Below, in pieces: positions 31,967 through 36,243 of a DNA stretch of 36,243 nucleotides. The DNA lies in contig JACRFC010000051.1 in assembly GCA_016234355.1 (NCBI GenBank), positions 1-36,243 on the forward strand. The letters are read 5' to 3'. Under the pieces are notes generated by a model that made no database searches, was not told the DNA's origin, and saw only the letters and a program-made list of their open reading frames with translations. Each line of letters opens with the position of its first letter. Within the stretch, counting starts at the first letter, position 1. Position numbers and translations under genes: made by a program. The stretch is from Ignavibacteriales bacterium. Its GTDB lineage: Bacteria > Bacteroidota > Ignavibacteria > Ignavibacteriales > Melioribacteraceae.

Positions 31967-33190
31967 ATGGAAAAAGAAAAAATCAAAAAGCCTGAACTCC
32001 TGGCTCCTGCCGGTGATTGGAGTATGTTAAATGTCGCAATAAACAGCGGAGCTGACTCAATTTATTTTGGATTGAAAAACCTAAGCATGCGCGCCGCCGC
32101 AAATAATTTTGATATTTCTGAGCTTCCCAAGATTGTTAAGTTTTGCAATAGCAAAAATGTAAAAGCTCATCTAACACTTAACACAATTGTTTTTGAAAAT
32201 GAATTAGAAGAACTTGATAGAATTATTCCCGCAGCGAAGAAAGCCGGTGTGGAAATGATTATCTGTTGGGATATGTCCGTAATACAAAAGTGTATTGATT
32301 ATGAAATGCCCTTCTGCGTTAGCACACAAGCTTCGGTTTCCAATTCAACAACGGTAGCTTTTTATGAGCGGCTTGGTGCAAAACGGATCGTTCTTGCTCG
32401 CGAATGTACGCTAGATAAAATCAAAGAGATAAAAAGCAAAACCAATATTGAAATTGAAGCATTTGTCCATGGAGCAATGTGCATTGCTATCAGCGGAAGA
32501 TGCTTTATGAGTCATGAGGTTTTTGGTAAAAGCGCTAACCGGGGCGAGTGCCTTCAACCATGCAGACGAGAATATGAAATAAAAGATATGGATGAAAAAT
32601 TTTCATTAACGCTTGGAGAAGATTATGTGCTATCGCCAAAAGATTTATGCACAATTGATTTTATTGATAAACTCATAGAAGCGGGTATTGATGTATTTAA
32701 GATCGAGGGAAGAAAAAGAGCGCCTGAATATATAGCAAAAGCCGTTTCAACATACCGAAAAGCAATAAATCGTTACTTTGATGGGACTCTTACTCAAGAA
32801 CTTAAACTAGAATACCGGGAAGAATTAAAAAAAGTTTATAACCGCGGCTTTTCTTCCGGCTTTTATTTCGGTCAACCCGGTTCGGAAAGTTATACTAAGA
32901 CCTTTGGAAGTATTGCTACCACAAAAAAAGTTTATATCGGAAGAGTTTTAAATTATTATAAGAAAAGTAAGATTGCATTTGTAAGAACAGAGGCGGATTC
33001 GTTAGCCGCCGGAGATTTAATTTATATAATCGGAAGCACGACCGGGGTTGTAGAACTAAAACTTAACAAAATTATTCAAAATGATATTGAGTTAAATTCT
33101 GTTAATAAGGGAAGTGATTTTACTTTTGAGTGTGAAGAATTGGTTCGTGCAAATGATAGAGTTTATAAAATAGTTTCAGTTGTTGAGTAA
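31967..33190 (+). CDS. Peptidase U32 family protein (TrhP/YegQ-like)
   Basis: A 407-residue protein with the U32 signature EAFVHGAMCIAISGRCFMS (about 167-185). The N-terminal TIM-barrel begins PELLAPAGDWSMLNVAINSGADSIYFG. Conserved cysteines in MCIAISGRC and ECLQPCR could bind an Fe-S cluster as in tRNA hydroxylation proteins of this family. A C-terminal beta domain (about 325-407, IGRVLNYYKKSKIAFVR) follows, as in TrhP/YegQ. Relatives act with prephenate-dependent tRNA uridine-34 hydroxylation; other U32 branches are UbiU/UbiV and RlhA, which cannot be fully excluded. ATG 31967 lies in the divergent promoter region shared with the MFS gene. Confidence 0.85.
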   Translation: MEKEKIKKPELLAPAGDWSMLNVAINSGADSIYFGLKNLSMRAAANNFDISELPKIVKFCNSKNVKAHLTLNTIVFENELEELDRIIPAAKKAGVEMIICWDMSVIQKCIDYEMPFCVSTQASVSNSTTVAFYERLGAKRIVLARECTLDKIKEIKSKTNIEIEAFVHGAMCIAISGRCFMSHEVFGKSANRGECLQPCRREYEIKDMDEKFSLTLGEDYVLSPKDLCTIDFIDKLIEAGIDVFKIEGRKRAPEYIAKAVSTYRKAINRYFDGTLTQELKLEYREELKKVYNRGFSSGFYFGQPGSESYTKTFGSIATTKKVYIGRVLNYYKKSKIAFVRTEADSLAAGDLIYIIGSTTGVVELKLNKIIQNDIELNSVNKGSDFTFECEELVRANDRVYKIVSVVE

Positions 33191-33192
33191 AA

Positions 33193-33558
33193 TTATTTCC
33201 AGGTTAATTTGGGCCTTCCGTCTTCAAAACTATCTATAGCTTCGTCCAGTATCGGAAAAACTTTGAATACTTTATCCATTCGAGTTAAAACAAAAACTAA
33301 TGAGGGCATTTCTTTATTATAAACTAACCGTAAGTCGCCATTAATAGAATTAACTTTCTTGAGCAATGCAACCATCGCGCCCAAAAAAGTTGAGTCAACG
33401 TATTCGCTTACGCTTAGATCAACGATAATTTTGGTTGCGCCCTTGTTAATAATTTCGCTAACAAATTCTTTAAACTTTACAGCTTTTACAAGAGTGGCTC
33501 TATTCAAATAAACATGAACAACCGCAATTTCGCCGATTTTATCAGATTTAAAATCCAT
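33193..33558 (-). CDS. Second STAS-domain anti-sigma factor antagonist
   Basis: A 121-residue STAS domain with the phosphorylation loop SEYVDSTFLGAMVALL (Ser56/Thr57). It is clearly paralogous to the STAS protein at 27362-27700 (shared NRATL start, DSTFLG loop and LRLV strand) and may bind the same or a related anti-sigma kinase, adding a second input. The 3' end is 2 bp from the end of the convergent U32 gene. It is a single-gene unit; upstream lies a 584-bp gene-free stretch. Confidence 0.88.
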   Translation of the reverse strand: MDFKSDKIGEIAVVHVYLNRATLVKAVKFKEFVSEIINKGATKIIVDLSVSEYVDSTFLGAMVALLKKVNSINGDLRLVYNKEMPSLVFVLTRMDKVFKVFPILDEAIDSFEDGRPKLTWK

Positions 33559-34142
33559 AGACTTTTTTTGTTATAAAAACTCATTTCGGGTAGTTAATAT
33601 ATGAATTCTAGCTTTAATAGAAAACTAATTTACTCTGATGAGAGTATTGAGTTTTTTAATTAGTATTAATTATTAAAAATCTAATATATGCTTTCGACAA
33701 TACAGATTGCTAGAACCATTTATTAATACTTATGATAAAATAATCTGCTCGATTGCTATAGAGATAATCTTTTCAAAATGATTCGATAGTAATATATAGA
33801 AATAGGATAATCAGAAAATGGAATCAACTGAATCCTATTATCTCCAGATTAATATTAAGTAGTGGTTTAAAAAAGGAAAGGCGAAGGACATCTTTTAAAC
33901 TTTTACCCTTCGCCAACCTTAAGGACGGAGCCTTATTGTGTGTGTGCATAAATAAAGTCAAGATGAGTGCCAAGAAAATAATAACAGAATTTGAATAATC
34001 TGATAACCAAATAGCCGAATTTCACTGTTTTTAATCATTTTTTACAACTTAATTATTATTTTTTATTATAGGGTATTGTTAAAAAATGTGTTGGTGCGAA
34101 TAATATTCGCCATAGGTGAATATTATGCTTAATAAAATAGTG
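33559..34142. other. 584-bp AT-rich region without genes
   Basis: It contains the promoter region of the STAS gene, a strong inverted repeat at 33880-33914 (listed separately) and a dyad GCGAATA-A-TATTCGC at 34096-34110 followed by a related GGTGAATATTAT at 34115-34126. No ORF or known RNA gene was seen. Confidence 0.55.
33880..33934. other. GC-rich hairpin element of unknown type
   Basis: GGCGAAGG (33880-33887) pairs with CCTTCGCC (33907-33914), followed by AACC and a second small hairpin AAGG-acggag-CCTT (33921-33934). On the minus strand the first hairpin is followed by TTTCCTTTTTT, so it can serve as a terminator for the DUF5683 gene 230 bp upstream. It also resembles a structured RNA or a dispersed repeat. 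Confidence 0.5.
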
Positions 34143-34964
34143 CTATAGGGGAACTCTAAAATTTATTTGTAGTGCACTTAATTGGGAAGACGTGATGTTA
34201 AAATAATTTGAGTTGGAAAGTTTGTCTTGGTAATTCCGTTCACCATTAGAAAAAAACAGTAAATCGATCTGGCTGTAAAGCCAAACAGCAGCATAAGAAA
34301 TAATTAGTACATTTCTGATTTTATAAGACTTATTATAGTCATCATACTTTTGTTGAATTAATAATTTATCCGGTTCATTCAAATAGGCATCTTCTTTCTT
34401 TTTTGTATTCAGTACCAAATAAATCATAGCGCCTAAGCTTAAAGTTGAAACCGATGTTGTTAACCATCCTTTTGTATTGTTACCAATATATAATTGCCCA
34501 AGTCCCGGAAGTAATATGTTCTGCACAATAGCACTTTTCATAGTACTTGGATCTATAACTTTTATTTCCGGTTTTGTGTGTGTTGAATCTTGCGTTTGTA
34601 CTACATCCGGATGCTGCCGCAAATATTCGGTTTTAACTTCGTTAAAGATCGATATTAATTTTGGAGATATATTTGACGGATCGGGGGTGTATTTTTTTTT
34701 GATCGTTAGAATATTTTCAAAACTTTTTCTTGTTGCTATATCATCTTCTCTTAAAAAAAATGTATTTGCCCGCATTATATAAATATCAATCATTAAAGAA
34801 TCACTAACTCCTCCCTGCTCTATTAATTGGTCTGATAATTTAATTACATTTTCGTACTCGAATCTTTCATACATCCGTTTAACTTTTTGATACGATACTT
34901 CCTGTGCGAAAGTATATGATGCCCCGATTAACAGAATTATAATAAATAATTTTCTTTTCATCAT
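34143..34964 (-). CDS. DUF5683-domain envelope protein with TPR-like N-terminus
   Basis: A 273-residue exported protein. Signal peptide residues 1-21 (FIIILLIGASYTFAQ). Residues 22-115 are helical and repeat-like (YEKVKRMYERFEYENVIKLSDQ-type pairs, then IMRANTFFLREDDIATRKSF), as in tetratricopeptide segments. The C-terminal half has the DUF5683 core AIVQNILLPGLGQLYIGNNTKG followed by hydrophobic helices (about 170-192 and 220-240), placing it in the inner membrane. Its start overlaps the stop of the kelch-T9SS gene (ATGA), so the two are translated together. A role in type IX secretion or surface assembly is possible but not shown. Confidence 0.7.
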   Translation of the reverse strand: MMKRKLFIIILLIGASYTFAQEVSYQKVKRMYERFEYENVIKLSDQLIEQGGVSDSLMIDIYIMRANTFFLREDDIATRKSFENILTIKKKYTPDPSNISPKLISIFNEVKTEYLRQHPDVVQTQDSTHTKPEIKVIDPSTMKSAIVQNILLPGLGQLYIGNNTKGWLTTSVSTLSLGAMIYLVLNTKKKEDAYLNEPDKLLIQQKYDDYNKSYKIRNVLIISYAAVWLYSQIDLLFFSNGERNYQDKLSNSNYFNITSSQLSALQINFRVPL

Positions 34965-36243
34965 TTAATAAGAAGCATTTTTTTAGTTGAGGAATAGCTA
35001 CCTGCTGTTAAACGGTAAAAATAAATTCCAGAAGGTAATTGAGAACCATGCCTACCGGCAGGCAGGTTTAGAATTGAGAATTGAGAATTATATACTCCTG
35101 GCTGCTGATATTCATTTACAAGAGTTTCTATTTCTCTGCCGATTGTATCATAAATTTTTAATGTAACAAAACTGCCCGTTGCTAACTGATAACTAATAAC
35201 AGTCTCGGGATTAAATGGATTCGGATAATTCTGGCTGAGGTAAAATTCATTTGGCATTAATGTTTCAGACACAGCGTCGGTAATGTTTTCGGAGATTTCT
35301 ACATACGGAACAACTTTTCCGCTCGCATCTTTTCCGCCAAACACCGCTACAGTTCCTTTATAATTAACAGCCATTAAATTTGTTCTTGAATAATTTAAGG
35401 GAGTAGAAGATATAATTTTAAGCTCTCCTCCTGGTAAAATAGTAACTTCTTCAACTGAATTAAGCGCTTTATCTGTTTCATTATATCCGCCAATGATAAA
35501 CCCTTTCTGGCTGATCGTATTATATACCGCGGCACCGCCTGCTCTTGCAGCAATCAGTTTTTGTGTCGGATCAGAAAAAGTTCGTAACGGTATATTAAAT
35601 TTTCTAATCGATCTATTCACTCCATTAAAAACACCGCCGAAAATATAAATGTTATCACCTACAATGAACGACATGTGTTGTCGTGGTTTATCTCTTGTAG
35701 AATTAATTTTTGCAATTACCGACATTTGCTTTGTAAGCAAATTATATTCTGCTATATAAGGAAACTCAGGAGATCCGCCTGCATTTAATGAATCCCCGCC
35801 GACAATATAAAACTTATCTCCTATTATGTGGCCGGTTGATAACGATCGCCCAAAATTAGGTTCGCGATCAAAAACTACGGCTGGTGATGTTGTAAGTTTA
35901 AAATCCCATGATTCGATTGTGTATTTATCAGTAGATGCTTCTACAACGCCCCCATAATACATAATATTATTATTCCAAATATCGGCAACAAAATCTTTTC
36001 TAATTTGCTTCATGTTGCCAACTATTCGCCATGAATTTTGAACAACATCATATTCCTGAATCCAATCAACTTCACGTTGAAGTGATTCCGAATATCCACC
36101 TAGTATATAAATCTTGTTGCTAAGGGAAGCAATATCATAAACCACCTGTCCACCGTAAACAGGGTATGGCATTGTTCCAACTACTATTCTCCATTTTAAC
36201 TGAGCATGAATTGGAGAGAATAATAAAAGTAATAATGATATGA
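34961..36243 (-). CDS. Kelch-repeat protein with type IX secretion C-terminal sorting domain (5' end cut by window edge)
   Basis: Reading on the minus strand from the right edge gives a signal peptide remnant (LLLLLFSPIHAQ) directly before LKWRIVVGTMPYPVYGG, so the true start lies just outside the window; the ATG at 36172 is internal. Kelch-like blades follow: IYILGGYSE, IMYYGGVVE, FYIVGGDS, IYIFGGVFN, GFIIGGYNE and VAVFGGKD, six units as in a beta-propeller. The C-terminal 85 residues are a T9SS type A sorting domain (FYLSQNYPNPFNPETVISY to SSTKKMLLIK). A palindromic insert adds LPAGRHGSQ before LPSGIYFYRL. The protein is expected at the cell surface or secreted; ligand unknown. Confidence 0.88.
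   Translation of the reverse strand, partial: ISLLLLLFSPIHAQLKWRIVVGTMPYPVYGGQVVYDIASLSNKIYILGGYSESLQREVDWIQEYDVVQNSWRIVGNMKQIRKDFVADIWNNNIMYYGGVVEASTDKYTIESWDFKLTTSPAVVFDREPNFGRSLSTGHIIGDKFYIVGGDSLNAGGSPEFPYIAEYNLLTKQMSVIAKINSTRDKPRQHMSFIVGDNIYIFGGVFNGVNRSIRKFNIPLRTFSDPTQKLIAARAGGAAVYNTISQKGFIIGGYNETDKALNSVEEVTILPGGELKIISSTPLNYSRTNLMAVNYKGTVAVFGGKDASGKVVPYVEISENITDAVSETLMPNEFYLSQNYPNPFNPETVISYQLATGSFVTLKIYDTIGREIETLVNEYQQPGVYNSQFSILNLPAGRHGSQLPSGIYFYRLTAGSYSSTKKMLLIK
35049..35066. repeat. Short palindromic element, copy 4 (inside T9SS sorting domain)
   Basis: CCTACCGGCAGGCAGG at 35051-35066 differs at one base from the copy at 1190-1205. On the coding strand it encodes LPAGRHG in frame, next to LPSGIYFYRL. 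The 9-bp AATTGAGAA occurs at 35037-35045 and 35072-35080 on either side, and again overlapping at 35079-35087. Confidence 0.65.

Overview
The window looks like a chromosomal segment of a low-GC, facultatively or strictly anaerobic member of the Ignavibacteria / Bacteroidota-Chlorobi group. This is inferred from the type IX secretion sorting domain (with the NYPNPFNP motif) on the kelch protein at the right edge, from DUF5683- and DUF4922-type proteins, from small outer-membrane beta-barrels, and from many long sensor kinases and NtrC-type regulators. No tRNA, rRNA, CRISPR array or prophage was seen.

Left edge (1-3400): the end of a ferredoxin-like protein, a decayed insertion sequence riddled with short GC-rich palindromes, then a DoxX membrane protein and two hemerythrin-type di-iron proteins, one of them RIC (repair of iron centres). 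This suggests nitrosative or oxidative stress defence. A related but broken DUF542/ferredoxin remnant (17956-18380) and an Rrf2-type Fe-S regulator (19126-19554) lie 15 kb away.

Core (3615-17932): one connected respiratory module. A PhnD-like lipoprotein, a membrane histidine kinase and a sigma54-dependent response regulator overlap by 4 bp each and resemble the AioXSR/ArxXSR/TtrSR type of oxyanion sensing. Just downstream are a large dyad and a sigma54-like promoter in front of tatA, a porin, a Tat-exported four-cluster Fe-S subunit and a Tat-exported Cys-ligated molybdopterin oxidoreductase of unknown substrate. Thirty bases after the oxidoreductase begins a structured leader that I read as a Moco/Tuco riboswitch followed by an intrinsic terminator. 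It precedes an operon of an AhpD-fold protein, a single-domain CHR transporter, moaA, moaC, a MOSC protein, moeA and mobA. The arrangement couples substrate sensing, enzyme production and cofactor supply. The CHR protein is a candidate molybdate/tungstate transporter.

Middle (18373-26105): a methyltransferase, the Rrf2 regulator, a Lys/Ala/Pro-rich secreted peptide, an OmpR/CusS-type two-component system, two outer-membrane beta-barrels (one frameshifted), an RlpA-like protein, a small exported protein of unknown function and a HIT-fold DUF4922 nucleotide phosphorylase-like protein.

Right part (26142-36243): a minus-strand signalling operon (PAS histidine kinase, NtrC-type regulator, STAS protein, receiver-PP2C phosphatase), a frameshifted MFS transporter, a U32 peptidase-family protein, a second STAS protein, and a coupled pair of a DUF5683 protein and a T9SS-exported kelch protein that runs off the window.

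Recurrent oddities are small mobile palindromes with 3-bp duplications, a 43-bp dispersed repeat that has become the N-terminus of the MOSC protein, and several frameshifts at homopolymers that may be real decay or sequencing error.
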